From Castor canadensis (taxonomy: Eukaryota; Chordata; Mammalia; Rodentia; Castoridae), in assembly GCF_047511655.1 (NCBI RefSeq), contig NC_133390.1, forward strand, positions 131,679,583 through 131,743,582: DNA of 64,000 bases, read 5' to 3'. The notes beneath the pieces were generated by a model that did no database searches, was not told the origin of the DNA, and saw only the letters and a program-made list of their open reading frames with translations. Both the position numbers and the translations under genes were made by a program. Shown one piece after another: positions 1 to 40,858 of the stretch. Each line of letters opens with the position of its first letter. Within the stretch, counting starts at the first letter, position 1.

Positions 1-687
1 AATAATAGGAAGGAACAAGGGTTTTTGCTGGTTGAGATAAGGATAGCTATACAGGGCATTGACTCACATTGATTTCCTGTGCGTGGGTGTTACCTTCTAG
101 ATTAATTCTTTTTGATCTCACCTTTTCTCTAGTTCCTGATCCCCTTTTCCTATTGGCCTCAGTTGCTTTTAAGGTATCTGCTTTAGTTTCTCTGTGTTAA
201 GGGCAGCAAATGCTAGCTAATTTTTTAGGTGTCTTACCTATCCTCACCCCTCCCTTGTGTGCTCTCGCTTTTATCATGTGCTCAAAGTCCAATCCGCTTG
301 TTGTGTTTGCCCTTGATCTAATGTCCACATATGAGGGAGAACATACGATTTTTGGTCTTTTGGGCCAGGCTAACCTCACTCAGAATGATGTTCTCCAATT
401 CCATCCATTTACCAGCAAATGCTAACATTTCATTCTTCTTCATGGCTGCATGCATCCATTGTGTATAGATACCACATTTTCTTAATCCATTCGTCAGTGG
501 TGGGGCATCTTGGCTGTTTCCATAACTTGGCTATTGTGAATAGTGCTGCAATAAACATGGGTGTGCAGGTGCCTCTGGAATAACCTGTGTCACAGTCTTT
601 TGGGTATATCCCCAAGAGTGGTATTGCTGGATCAAATGGTAGATCAATGTCTAGCTTTTTAAGTAGCCTCCAAATTTTTTTCCAGAG
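1..687 (-). mobile_element. L1 3' fragment, younger copy
   Basis: Minus-strand end of L1 ORF2 and start of the 3' UTR, nearly identical to the copy at 18.58-19.24 kb. It runs off the left edge. It stops abruptly near 687 inside the ...ccagagtg segment, where an older L1 of the same orientation takes over and repeats the preceding ORF2 stretch (compare 461-560 with 691-790). Confidence 0.88.
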
Positions 688-2920
688 TGAACACCACATT
701 TTCTTAATCCTGTCATAAGTTGTGAGGCATCTTGGTTGTTTCCATAGCTTAGCTATTTTGAATAATGCTGCAATAAACACGGGCATGCAAGTGTCTTTAT
801 TGTAACCCAACTTAACATTCCCTTGGGTATATCCCTAGGGGCGGGATTGCTGAATCATATGACAGTTCTGTTTTTAGTTTTCTCAGGAGCTTCCATACTG
901 TTGTCTATAATAGTTGTGCTAATTTACATTCCCACCAACAGTGTATGTGGGTTCCTTTTCCCCCACATCCTCACCAACATTTGTTCTTTGTATTCTTTAT
1001 GATAGCCATTCTAACAGGAGTGAGGTGGATATCTTAATGTGGTTTTGAGTGCATTTCCTTTATGGCCAGAGATGTTAAGCATTTTGTCATGTTTTTTGGC
1101 CATTTGGACTTCCTTTGAAAAAGCTCTGTTCAATTCATTTGCCCATTTCTTCATTGGGTCATTGATTTTTTGGAAATTTATTTTTTGGGGCTCCTTGTCT
1201 ATTCTGGTTATTAATCCCTTGTCAGATGCACAGCTGGCAAAGATTTTCATCTATTCTGGGCAGCCTCTTGAATTTGGTGACCATTTCTTTTGTTGCACAG
1301 AAGCTTTTTAATTTCATATAGTTCCATTTGTCAATCCTTTCTCCTAGTTGCTTATCCATTTGAGTTCTGTTTAGGAAGTTATTGCCTATGTCTGTACGTT
1401 CCAGTATATTCTCTGTTCTTTCCTGCACTAGTTTCAAAGTTTCATGTCTTACATTAAGGTCCTTAATCTATTTTGAGTTGATACTTGTACACGGTGAAAT
1501 ACATGGATCTAGTTTCAGTTTTCTGCATGTAGATATCCAATCTTCCCAGCAACATTTGTTGAAGAAGCTAAGCTGTCTTTTTCCCATTATATGTTTTGGG
1601 TGCCTTTGTCAAAAACCAGGTGGGTGTAGCTGTGTGGATTCATATCTGACTCTTCTATTCTGTTCCATTGGTCTTTATTTCTGTTTTTGTGCCTGTACCG
1701 TGCTGTTTTTATTGCTATGGCTCTGTAGTATAGTTTAAAGTCAGGTGTTGTGATACCTCCAGCATTGCTCTTTTTGTTCAGTATTGTCTCGGCTATTCAT
1801 GGTCTTTTTTGTGCTTCCAAATGACTTAGGGTTGGTTTTTCAATCTCTGTGATTAATGTCATTGGAATTTCAATGGAGATTACATTGAACATGTAGATTG
1901 CTTTTGGTAGTATATCCATTTTCACAATATTGATTCTGAATCTATGAGCATGCTAGATCTTTCCCTCTTCTGTAGACTTCAATTTCTTTCTGCAATGGTA
2001 TATAGTTTTCATTGGAAAGGTCTTTCACTTCCTTTAGGTTTATTCCTTGATATTTAATTTAATTTTTGAGGCTTTTGTAAATGGAATTGTTTTCCTATAT
2101 TCTTCTTCAGTCTGTTCACTGTTGGTATATAGAAAGGCTAATGGTTTTTGTACATTGATTTTGTATACTGCTACTTTACTGAAAGTTTTTATGATGTCAT
2201 GGAATTTTCTGGGTCTTTTAGTTATAAGGTCATGCCATCTACAAATATGGATAATTTTGACTTCTTCCTTTTCTATTTGAATTCCTTTTATTTCTTCTTC
2301 CTATCTTATTACTCTAGCTACAAATTTCAAGGCTATGTTGAATAAGAGTGAAGAGAGTAGACACCCTTGTCTCGTTCTTGACTTTAGAGGAAATGGTTTC
2401 AGTTTTTCCCCATTTAGTGTGATGTTGGCTATAGGCTTATCATATATAGCCTTTATTATGTTAAGGTGCATTGCTTCTATTCCTAGTTTTATCAGAGCTT
2501 TGATCATGAAAGAATGTTGAATTTTGTCAAAGTTTTTTTCTCCATCTATTGAAATAATCATGTGGTTTTTGTCTTTGCTTTTGTTAATCTGTTGTATTAC
2601 ATTTAATGTTTTGCATATGTTGAATTATCCCTGCATGCCTAGAATGAAACTGACTTGATCATGGTGTGTGATCTTTTTGATATATTGTTGAATTCGGTTT
2701 ATCAGTATTTCATTGAGAATTTTTGTATCAAATTCACTAGGAGGTTGACCTGATTCTTTTTTGTTGTGTCCTTGTCTGGTTTTGGGATGAGTGTAATACT
2801 GGCTTCACAGAATGAGTTTGGCAGTGTTCCTTTCCTTTTTATTTCATGGAAAAGATTGAGGAATGTTAGTATTAGTTCTTAAAAGGTCTAGTAGAATTCA
2901 GTAGCAGTGAATCTGTCTTC
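688..2920 (-). mobile_element. L1 ORF2 remnant, older copy
   Basis: Antisense L1 ORF2 sequence covering the reverse transcriptase and C-terminal region, with many frame breaks. Conceptual minus-strand peptides include typical L1 segments such as [15 protein letters not shown] and [13 protein letters not shown] (reverse transcriptase). Right limit approximate. Confidence 0.85.
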
Positions 2921-3064
2921 ATTTCTTATTAAGGTGATTCTTGGGAAAATTTTAAAAATTGTGATTTGGACCTTTTCCTTGCAGATATCTTAATTTGTAA
3001 ATCCTGATATATAGGAAAGTTGTTAGAATTTATTTGGAAACTATTCACTTTCTCAATCATTGAT

Positions 3065-3185
3065 TTTTTTTTTTTTACACTTTTTCAGGTGAGCATTTAT
3101 TTATTTATTGGTGGTTCTAGGGATTGAACCCAGGGCTTCATGCATGATAGGCAAATGCTCTCCCACTGAAATATATCCTCAGCCT
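3065..3185 (-). mobile_element. ID-like SINE
   Basis: Minus-strand unit: T-run, then ggattgaacccagggc (reverse of the tRNA-like B-box region), ending at cctcagcc. Confidence 0.7.
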
Positions 3186-3474
3186 ACAGGGTGTAATTCT
3201 TTGATAGCTTTGTCTAATGCCTTTTTAGGGATAGGTTTTATTGTTTAGTTTCCATAATAATTTGAGTGACTGTCCACCATACATTTTTTTAAGTAAAATG
3301 GTCTTGATCATTGTATTATCAAAATTTTATTAACTTAGCAAAGCATGTAATATTCTTTTTTTTTAAATCTCTCTTCTGTGGTTATCTGACCTTTCTGAAT
3401 CCTAATTTTGTGTAGTCATATTCTCTAGCTTTCTGATATTCAGGTATAATACAAATACCTGGTTGAAATTTTTC

Positions 3475-3697
3475 TCTTTCTTTTCTTTTTCAAAGTACTA
3501 GGATTTGAACTCAGGGCCTCATCCTTTCGAGGCAGGTGTTTTACCACTTGATCCACTCTGCCAGCCCTTTTTTATGTTGGGTATTTTTGAGATAGGGTCT
3601 TATGAACCATTTGCCTGGGCTGGCTTCAAACTTCAGTTTTCCTGACTTCTGCCTCCTGAGTAGTTAGGATTATAGGCATGAGCCACTGGTGCCTCGA
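3475..3697 (-). mobile_element. Composite B1 + tRNA-like SINE
   Basis: Reference copy for the composite class. Read on the minus strand, a B1-like head (ggcaccagtggctcatgcct ... gagatagggtc region) is followed by a linker and a tRNA-like tail (gagtggatcaagtggtaaaa ... gagttcaaatcctagtactt) and an A-rich end. The head derives from 7SL RNA as in B1/Alu. Confidence 0.85.
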
Positions 3698-4785
3698 TGA
3701 AGTTTTTAATTTTAATGAAGTCTAAGTTGCCATATTTCTTTCATGGATCATACCTTTAATTTTATGTGAAAAATGTTATCACCATACCCAAAGTTACCCA
3801 AACGTTCTCCTCTATTATCTCCTAAGAGTTTCATCACCTTGTTATTTTACATTTAGGCCTGTGATCCAGTTTGGGTTAGTGTTTGTCAAAACTCATTGTT
3901 TTCACATGTGGCTGTCCAGTTGAACCAACTCCACTCTGGGAAAAGACTCTTTTCTATTGTATTTCCTTTGCCGCTTTGTCAGAGATCAGCTGACTATATT
4001 TATGTGGGTCTATTTCTGGGCTCTCTTATTTTGTTTCATTGATCTGTTTGTATTTTTGCCAAGACCGCAGTGTCCTGATTACTGTAGCTTTGTAGAAATC
4101 TTCAAGTCTGGTAGTATCAGTCCTTTGAGCTTGTTCTTCTCCTTCAATATTGGATTTCTCTATTCTGGGTCTTTTGCCCTCCTCCCTGCCCCTGTATAAA
4201 CTTTTGGATCACTTTGTCAATATCCAGAGAGTAATTTGATGGAATTTTGACTTGGATTACATTAATTCTGTAGGTCAAGTTGGGAAGAACTGACATATTG
4301 ACAATATTTAGCCTTTTTATCCATGATCATGGTATCTCTATTTAGTTATTCCTTTATATCTTTCATCAGTTTTATGGTTTAGATTTTATACATATTTTAC
4401 TAAATTTATACCTAAGTATTTCATTTTGGAGTATGCTAATGTTTTTATTTCAAATTGTACTTGTTTATTAATGGTATATAAGAAAATGATTGACTTTTCC
4501 AGATTAACCTTGTATTTTGTAACCTTGCTATAATTATTTAGTTCTAACAGGCTTATTTGTTTTTGTCAATTCTTTTTGGATTTTCTACATGTCATATGTG
4601 AACAAAGACAGATTTATTTCTTCCTTTGTAATCTGTGTACTTTATACTTTATCTGTGTATTTTATTTTCTTGTCTTACTGTGTTTGCCAGAACTTTTAGT
4701 GTCATGATGAAAGGAACCACCCTTGCCTTGTTACTGATCATAGTGGGAAAGCTTTGAGCTTTTCACTATTAAGTATAATGTTAGC

Positions 4786-4936
4786 AAGCCAGGCATGGTG
4801 GCAAGACCATAATCCTAGCATACAGGAGGGTGAGGCAGGAGGATCACAAGATTGAGGCCACTGTGAGTTACATAGTGAGATACAGATTAGCCTGGACTAT
4901 ATAGCAAGACCCTGTTTCAAAAAACTTAAATAAAAA
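4786..4936 (+). mobile_element. B1-like SINE
   Basis: Monomeric: 'agccaggcatggtggcaaga' to 'caagaccctgtttcaaaaaa'. Inserted into the ancient L1. Confidence 0.8.
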
Positions 4937-5194
4937 GATGTTAGCTATAGGTTTGAGGAAGTTCCCCCCATCCCTAAATGTATGTTTTTAAAATCACGAA
5001 TGGTTGTTGTAATTTATGAAATGCTTTTTGTGCATCTGTTTTTATGATCATATGATTTTTCTTTTTTAGCCTGTTGAAGTGCTGAGTTATATTGATTTTC
5101 AAATGTTGCATATCTGGGATAAATCCCACTTGGTCATAGTATATATGCTTTTTATATGCTGAAGTTGATTGGCTAATTTTTTTTACTTCAGGTT

Positions 5195-5414
5195 TTTTGT
5201 TTTTTTTTTTTTCAGCACCAGGGTTTGGACTCATGGCCTCATGCTTGCTAGGCAGGCACTCTTACTCTTGAGCTGCTCCACCAACCCCCTTTTTTTTTTT
5301 AAATGTTGTTTTTGAGATGAGTCTCTCAAACTATTTGCCCAGGGTTGGCTTTGAACCACGGTGCAGGTAATCCTGAGTAGCTAGGATCACAGGCATGAGT
5401 CACCAGCGCCGGCT
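5195..5414 (-). mobile_element. Composite SINE
   Basis: Second interruption of the ancient L1; both units present, T-run at 5204-5213. Confidence 0.8.
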
Positions 5415-5431
5415 TATAATAGTTCTTTATT

Positions 5432-5652
5432 ATCCTTTTTTTTTTTCTGGTGAGACTGGAGTTTGAACTCAGGGCTTTGTCCTTGCAAAGCAGGTGCTCT
5501 CCTCTTGCCACACCTCCGGTCCCTTTTGCTCTGATTATTTTGGAGATGGAGTTCCATGAACTATTTATCGTGGCTGGCCTCGAACTTCAGTCCTTCCAAT
5601 CTCAGCTTCGTAAGAAGCTAGGATTACAGCTGTGAGCCCCCTTCACCAGGCC
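5432..5652 (-). mobile_element. Composite SINE
   Basis: Directly follows the previous SINE in the same orientation. Begins with a 14-base T-run and ends in the reverse B1 start 'cttcaccaggc'. Confidence 0.8.
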
Positions 5653-6898
5653 TCCCTGATTTTGGGATTTTCCATCTCTTTTTGTTACTGATTGCTAGTT
5701 TAATTTCACTGTGTTCTGAGAGCAGACATTGTGTGATTTGTATCCTTTTAAGGGGTGTTTTATAAGCCAGACTGTGATTTATCTTGGTGGATAGTCCATG
5801 TGTGCTTGAGAAGAATGTGTGTTGTGCTGCTATTGTATGATATGTTCTGTAGTTGCCAATAATATCCAGTTGATTGATGGTGTGGTTGGGCTCAGCTGAT
5901 CTCCTGCCTGTTGGATCGTTCATTTCTACAAAGTCTCCAAATATAATAGTAGATTCACCTGTTTTCTCCTTCCTGCTTTATCAGTTTTTGCCTCACTTAT
6001 TTTGAACTGTTATAAATCAGTGTTCAGTGGTATGGTGGTAAGGTGTGGGAGGGAGTCCTCTGTAGTTGTATGATTAGAGCTTAGTCTTCAGTGACTGTAC
6101 CTGTGGACTGTGACCTTCACAATACTTCAGTTGCCCATCGCCATACTTAACCTCAGGTGGGACAGGTTGAATAGAGCTGGCTGGAGTTGTTTATTTTTCT
6201 TCCCTTACATCATTTAGGCTCTTATAAAACCTAACCCTTAGCAACCTCCGATAAAAGTAGTTTCTCCTGAGGACAGGCTTTGATATGAAGAGCAGAGTGC
6301 TCTGGCCCTCTTCCCCTGTTGGCAGGGAAAGGATTTTTCTTCAGTATCCACTGTGATGACTTGGAAGAGCTTCTGGAAGAAAAGCTCACAAAACTTCCTT
6401 TCACCCTTGACTGGGTCCCCTGGGAGATTTTGATCCTCAGACTTATCCACACCTCGTCTTCAGAAATTCATGTTTCTATGGCTCAGGTTTTCCTACCCTG
6501 ATGCTGGTTCCCATGGCTCCTAGGCCTCTGCCCTGGTAAGTAGTGGCTCCGTGTTTACATCTCTCTCCTGTTTTGGAGATACCAGTTTGTCCTGTCTGTG
6601 ACCTCATTTTCTGACATATCTAAGAAAAGTTGTTGATTTTTTTTTTTAGGTTTTTTTTTTTTTTTCGGCTTTTTACTTTGTAGGGTAGAGTGGTGACTTG
6701 TAAGCTCCTTATATACTAGCCCAGAACTCTGAGGAACATTTCAAATCTTTATTTTGTGCAACTGAATCAAATTAAATTGATCTCTACTTGCTTTAGCCTT
6801 TCATCTCTTTGGAAGGACCAAGGTGTCTAAACAAATTTCGCATTCTCTTAAATATTTTGAGAAACACTGTTAAATCTTCAGACTACCCGCCCCCCCCA

Positions 6899-6946
6899 CC
6901 TTTTTAGGCAGGCACTCTAACACTTGAGCCACTCTGCCAGGCCCCC
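6899..6946 (-). mobile_element. SINE tail fragment
   Basis: Only 'ggcaggcactctaacacttg' 'agccactctgccagg' of the tRNA-like unit survives, between C-runs. Confidence 0.5.
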
Positions 6947-7052
6947 CCACCCCCGCTTAAAAAAATTTTGTCCTACTTAAATTAATGTAAAAATCAACTC
7001 TCTAACAGAACCAATTAAAACAATTTTAATTCTACATATAAAGAATGTATAA

Positions 7053-7144
7053 TTGGACTGGCGGAGTAGCTCAAACAGTAAGAGCTTCTGCCTAACAAGC
7101 ATGAGGCCTTGAGTTCAAACCTCTGTACCACCAAAAAAAAAAAA
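7053..7144 (+). mobile_element. tRNA-like SINE monomer with 12-bp TSD
   Basis: 'ggcggagtagctcaaacagt' to 'gttcaaacctctgtacca' plus A14. Flanked by AAGAATGTATAA at 7041-7052 and 7145-7156. It shows that the tail unit of the composite SINE can move, or has moved, on its own. Confidence 0.85.
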
Positions 7145-7274
7145 AAGAATGTATAAAGGAAGATCATATGTATTTATTTGAAAATTTAATAAATCCCTGG
7201 TTTCTTAAATGTTTTTCCTTATCAAATACTCTGAACTATCATTAATTGTTGACCTTGAAAAATTTTTTAGTTTA

Positions 7275-7412
7275 TCCCTTGCCATCTTTTTAATTTATTA
7301 GCATATTACAGTTGTACAAGGGGTACATTGTAAAATATATAGAAGTGCTTATAGTATATCTTAGATTCACCCCCCTCCCTGTTTTTATCCACCCTCTCCC
7401 CCTAGATTGCCC
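7275..7412 (-). mobile_element. Probable short L1 3'-end fragment
   Basis: A-rich/T-rich start followed by gttgtacaaggggtacattg and a C-rich stretch (cacccccctccc). This resembles the 3' terminus of the rodent L1 copies elsewhere in the window, but it is diverged. Confidence 0.4.
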
Positions 7413-7985
7413 TTTTGGCAACACAGTATGCTGACATCATTTACCTTATAACAAAACCTAAGAAAACCAGCTTTACACATCTCTGCTTTTATGACACCTT
7501 CATCTGTGTCATTGGTGTGAGAGGGTCTTTGTCTGCTGGATGGACAGACAGGGATGGACACATACACACACCCCATCATGCTGGGTGGGTGTCAGTCCTT
7601 GAGTTGATGGGTCCCAGAGAGACAGAGGGCCTAGGGGAGATGGGGCTAAGAGCAGTGGCTGGCTTTCAATCTGATACAGAGTGTCTTATTATCTGTCAGC
7701 CATGGAAACTGTCTAAGTATTGGCCTGTACCTCCCTACCTGCCCTCCTGACTGCTGGCTTCCTTTTCAGTCCTTTGAACTTCACAGGCACCTTCCCTGCC
7801 CACTCCAACCCACTCAGGTGCAGAATACAGCTCCGTAAGCCACTATCACACATTCTTACCCAGCAGTTCAAGCAAGGGATCTACCTGCTTTGAGGTCTAC
7901 TCTTCTAGGAGGCAGCAGGAAATTGTAAATTATACAAATTCTGCTTGTCTCAAATAATTTGTTAAAGAAGTCTGTTAAATGTCTA

Positions 7986-8085
7986 AGGGGCTGGAGGTAT
8001 GGCGCAAGCTGTAGAGCACCTGCCTTATAAGCATGAAGGTCTGGGTTCAAGCTTCAGTACTGCCAAAAGAAAAGAAAGAAATGCC
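7986..8085 (+). mobile_element. tRNA-like SINE monomer
   Basis: 'ggggctggaggtatggcgca' ... 'gttcaagcttcagtactgcc'. No clear TSD. Confidence 0.75.
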
Positions 8086-8499
8086 AAAAACTCTGTTAAT
8101 GGTTGAAAATCCCAGATAGCACATTGAGTGCTCTGGATATCTTGTCTCTGATTTGGGCTGCTTCTCCAGAGAAAGGCTGGAATGAAGAGGTGGTGGGGAT
8201 GAGATACAAAGCTATCTTTGAAGCCTTTGAAGACTGAGCCCAAAGAAGCCTATAGGACTGAGGCAGCTAGGCCTGCCTTCACCCAGGGTGCTGGATTGCT
8301 TGTCTGGGCAGAGCCTTGGGCAGGATACTCCATTCCTTGGGACTCAGTTTCCTAATTGTTGAAAACAGGCTAATATTTGCCTTGATAGACTGAGATAGCA
8401 TGTAAAGTTCAGTGATCATCTTTCTTAATGATTACTTACTTTTGTTTATTTTCTGGTTTTGCTATGTAGTAGCTGATTTCTTTCCAATTATTTACCTTA

Positions 8500-8830
8500 T
8501 TATTTTGAAATAGTTATAGATTCACAGGTAGATGCAAGGAAATGTACAGACAGTCCAGTGCTTCCTTCTCCCACCCTCTCTCAGTAGTAGCAGTTACACA
8601 ACCAAGCACAAAATCAACCCTTGGACATTGACATTGATGCAGTCTCTAGAGCTTATTCAGGTGTACTACTTTAAATGCACTCTGTGTGTGTGTGTGTGTG
8701 TGATTCCGTGCAGTTCCATCACATGTGCAGCAGCTCTCTGTAACCATCGTCACAAGTGAAGACATTCACCATACCGTCACCATCACAGATGCTGTAAGCA
8801 TTCATGTACAAGTTTCCAAGGGAAGCAAGT
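8500..8830. mobile_element. Old L1M-like 3' fragment with (TG)n
   Basis: The succession 'tagttatagattcacagg', 'cattgacattgatgcag', 'ccatcacatgtgcag' and 'gtaaccatcgtcacaa' follows an ancestral mammalian L1 3' region. A short (TG)8 run sits at 8684-8702. Confidence 0.5.
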
Positions 8831-9397
8831 CTTTACTTCTTGGGGCTGAGTATTCAAAAGTGCAGTTTCTGGTCTACATGGCAAGTTCATACTGTTCCTT
8901 TTTATTTCATGGCTGGTGATACTATCACTGATATATCACTGAATACTATCAGTGATGAAGGAAGATTGCAACTGAAGGGATTTCTGACAGTAAGAAATAG
9001 GTATCAAAAACTTAAGAAGAAATGGCAGCTTCATTTGTGTACACATTGGCTTTCCTTTCTCTCAAGGAGTAAGATTCCAAACCAACTAAATGCCTTTGAT
9101 AGGGCAGAGAATAAGTAGCAGATTGTGGAAGGGACACAGGAGTGATCACAGGTGGCTAGAACAGAGGACACAATTGCAAGTGTTAGAGGTTCATGGTGGC
9201 ACATTTGATTGCAGGCTATTTCTTTCAGATTGAAACCCTGATTCCTTCTTCTGACCTCTCGCATTACACCTATCCATTCCTTTGCAGGGTCTTCACCTGT
9301 GCTCAGACCCTGCCAATGGCAGCTAAGGTGTGTTGTGGGTTTGGTACTGCATTATTGTGTGTAATCCTTCCCTAACCTCACAGAGGAGGCACCATTA

Positions 9398-9480
9398 TTA
9401 CTGTTGTTGTTGTTATTGCAGTGCTGATGATTGAATCCAGTGCATGAAGAGCTCTACTACTGAGCTACATTCCCAGCCTG
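9398..9480 (-). mobile_element. ID-like SINE
   Basis: (TTG)n-rich tail, then 'gctgatgattgaatccagtg' and 'gagctacattcccagcc'. Confidence 0.7.
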
Positions 9481-9968
9481 AGGCACCCTTATTATCCTCA
9501 TCAAGTATTGAGGAAAACGAGGCTCAGAGAGCTAAAGGACTTGCCCAAGGATGAGCTGGATGTTTAGCCAGACTTAAGAGCTGGCACTTTCAACCATAAT
9601 TTTATGAGGCTTTCCTCATTGCAATGGTAGATCGTACCTGGAATTTAAGGTGCCATTTAAACTGTTATCCCTCCCATGTCATCTAATTAGTTCTTATATT
9701 CCTAACTTAGTGTGTCAGCCCTGTGGTCCCTTCTCTGGTAGCCCAGGCTAAGTCAGGTCACCCTAGGGCATGTCCCTAAGCACTGGTGCTTCTCACATAG
9801 TCTGCCATATTCTGAGTCTGCCTCCTTGGACTGTGAGCACAGTGCAGATATGGATGCCATCCTCTGCTGCCCTGATTGTCCACCACTTGCAGAGTGCTGT
9901 TTGCTCAGTAGTGACTGCCGAATGAACCCCGTGAATGAGTGAATGAATGACATCAGATATGAATATTT

Positions 9969-10055
9969 GGGGCTGGAGAAGTGGCTCAAGTGGTAGAGCA
10001 CCTGCCTAGCAAATGTGGCCCTGAGTTCAAACCCCAATACTGCCCCCACAAAAAA
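9969..10055 (+). mobile_element. tRNA-like SINE monomer with degenerate TSD
   Basis: Flanks 9956-9968 (gatatgaatattt) and 10056-10068 (gatgtgactattt) agree at 11 of 13 bases. Confidence 0.78.
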
Positions 10056-10074
10056 GATGTGACTATTTATTAGG

Positions 10075-10435
10075 TTTATTGAGGTATTTATATCAACCTT
10101 AATAACTTACTACTTACATTGATTTTATTGAGGTATTTTTACATATAGTAAAATTGCCTCATTATAACTATATAATTCATTGAGCCTTGACAAATGTGCA
10201 TAGTCAAGTAAACACAGCCACAAACAAGATAAAGGATATTTCCATTACTATAAAATTCTCTCTGTACCCCAGTCCCTAGCAACCACTGTCCTGCTTTTCT
10301 GTCCCTATAGGTTTGCCTTTTCTAGATTTCAGATCAATGGAGTCATACAGTATATAGTCTTTTATGGCTGTCTTATTTAAGTTGGCACAATGCTTTTGAG
10401 GTTTATCTCTATCGCATGGGTCAGTAGTTCAGTGT
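10075..10435. mobile_element. Old L1M-like 3' fragment
   Basis: Matches in order the ancestral L1 3' sequence with 'attcattgagccttgacaaa', 'gcaaccactgtcctgctttt' and 'tttgccttttctagatttca'. Family call from memory; orientation not assigned. Confidence 0.55.
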
Positions 10436-10763
10436 ATGTTTTTAAAAACCACTTTAAATATTTTTTAGAAATAACCCATAAATAAATAACTGGCCTTATT
10501 AAGGTTTAGACTTGATATGGTGAGAGAAGTAGTTCTCCAAGCATGCTCTCTGTACTTGTGGGCTTGCTAAGACCCTTCAGAGGGTATGTAAGACGAGGTG
10601 ATTTTCATTATATTGAGATGTATTTGTCCTTTTCCTTTAGTCTAAGTGTAAGGGAAGTTTTCCAGATGCTGTGTATCATGTGTATTGCAATAGATTGAAT
10701 GCAGAAGCAGCTAGGAGGATCCATCTGTATTCTATTGAGCTGTGTGGCTTAAAGAAATTTGTA

Positions 10764-10962
10764 AACTGGGTGTGGTGGTACATGCATATAAACCCAGCAC
10801 TTGGGAGGCTGAGGTGGGAGGATTGTGAGTTCCAGGCGAGCCAAGCTACGTAATAAGGTTCTGTTAAAAAAAAAAACAAGGGCTGGGGATATAGCTTAGA
10901 GGTAAAGGGCTTGTCTAGCATGTACGGCCTGTGTTTGATCCTCAGCACCAGAAAAAAAAATT
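10764..10962 (+). mobile_element. B1 + ID composite SINE
   Basis: The B1 part ends in an A-run at 10866-10876 and is followed by an ID unit ('gggctggggatatagcttag' ... 'gatcctcagcacc') and a second A-run. Here the tail is ID-type rather than the 'gtggctcaag' type. Confidence 0.8.
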
Positions 10963-11097
10963 TGTGAAAATGTGAAGGCCACTTTTCTCACTAAAATTAT
11001 TTGTATTGGAAAATAAAATTCTTTTATAACAAGTGTTATTTATACTAATATGTAATGGCTTTATTATTATTACTAGGTGAATTAATAGACATTTTTG

Positions 11098-11156
11098 TGT
11101 GCTGGGGGTGGGGCTAGGCAAGGGCCCTACTGTTGAGCTACATCCCCAATCCCTAT
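11098..11156 (-). mobile_element. ID fragment
   Basis: 'gggctaggcaagggccctac' ... 'gagctacatccccaatcc'. Confidence 0.65.
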
Positions 11157-11667
11157 AGACATTTTTAAATGCCTTAGTTTTAATTGCTTATATGAAAGTA
11201 ATAAATATGAGCCATATAAACAGATGCTTTTTAGGGTACTCATCTTTTTGGTGTAGAGAGATCCTGAGTCTGAAAGTTTGAGAATCACTGGGTCAGAGAC
11301 ATTTTTGAAGGCACTGGGGAAGGGGTTGGGGACTTCTTGATACTGTTGAGGGATCAGAAAAGGGTCTTGACCCTGGATGATAGCCTGGCCTGAAAGGCCT
11401 GAAGAACAAATTTTATGGATGGGTCCTAGTGGAAATGCTAGGACAGGTCTTGACAGCCTAGTCTTGTTCTCAGCCCTCCTTAGTCTCCCAAGGACCTGGT
11501 TGGGCAGGTTCTGCTGATGTCCTGGCTGTACTTGCTTCCTGCTTCCTACGTAGAGCTAATGAGTAACTCATGACTGAGCTGGTTGGCAGAAGGGTGGCCA
11601 GGAGGCCCAGAGAAGCCACTCTTTGCTGAGATGAAGTGGCAGCGGGGGTCTGGTGTCAGGTGAGGTG

Positions 11668-11773
11668 TATTTTTTTGATAGCACTGGGGTTTGAACTCAG
11701 GGTCTTGTGCTTATTAGGCAGATGCTGTACTACTTGAGCCATGCTCCAGCTCTTTTTTGCTTGCTTGCTTGCT

Positions 11774-11809
<36 letters not shown>

Positions 11810-12042
11810 TTTCATATAAGGTCTTTTGTTTTTTGCCTGGGGCCAGCCTCAGATGTCTATCCTCCCAACTACAGTCCCCCTGCCCCGCATAGCTGGGATT
11901 ATAGCTATGTACCACCATGCCTGGCTTTTTTGTTCAGTGGGATATTGCCAACTTCTTGCCTGGACTGGCCTCAAACTGAGATCTTCCCAATCTCTGCCTC
12001 CTGAGCATCTGGAATTACAAGCATAAGCCACTGTGCTGGCCA
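11668..12042 (-). mobile_element. Long composite SINE with (TTTA)n
   Basis: tRNA-like unit at 11668-11755, then (gctt)n and (ttta)n from about 11757 to 11808, then two B1-like halves up to 'agccactgtgctggcc'. Probably more than one insertion. Confidence 0.75.
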
Positions 12043-12420
12043 GATGTGCTTTCTGAAAGTCTGTTGTTTCTGCTGGATTCTTACCCAAGGGCAAACATAA
12101 GAAATCAACAGAACTGTTTGTTTGGTTTTCAGAAAAAAAAAAAAAACAACAAAAAACCACTTTCGCCCAGTATAGTTCTGAGCCCAAATTAAAAGATTAA
12201 CTTTTTTTTTTTGGAAGTTTAGCAAAGGTTTATTTAGTAAAGTGGGGAGAAATAGAAAGGGAGAAAGGAGCATCTACCCACAGAAGAAGCTCCTCAATTA
12301 TCCTAACAAAAGCAGGAAGTGGGAAGCTCCTTTTATTACTGGCAGTATCCCTCCTGTTTAGAGACTTTGCCAATGCTGTTAATAAACTGCGTTTGACTCT
12401 TAATTGCTTCTCTCTGGCAG

Positions 12421-40858
<28,438 letters not shown>

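Larger units (their letters stand above)
3700..6090 (-). mobile_element. Ancient L1 (L1M-like) interrupted by three SINEs
   Basis: Decayed antisense L1 ORF2 sequence in segments 3700-4785, 4937-5190 and 5650-6090. Continuity of L1 order across the gaps (a reverse-transcriptase-region peptide at 4974-5234, then upstream ORF2 sequence) shows that one element was split by later SINEs. Confidence 0.75.
1..12420. other. ABHD12: ABHD12 intron 1 (3' part)
   Basis: No exon seen. The first 6.1 kb are mostly antisense L1 with SINEs. 6.1-7.0 kb, 7.4-8.0 kb, 8.9-9.4 kb and 11.2-11.65 kb look unique with nothing recognised. L1M-like 3' fragments (8.5-8.8 and 10.08-10.43 kb) and scattered SINEs fill much of the rest. 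A T-run at 12202 followed by sequence with a minus-strand AATAAA may be the tail of an unidentified small retrocopy. Confidence 0.7.

Noticed and set aside
12186-12345. Possible minus-strand retrocopy with poly(A)
   Set aside because: A T-run followed by a reverse AATAAA is suggestive, but no coding match or TSD was found.
1-12420. Search for the ABHD12 promoter, CpG island and exon 1
   Set aside because: No CpG-rich segment or matching N-terminal coding sequence. Intron 1 is very long in this gene, so both lie to the left.
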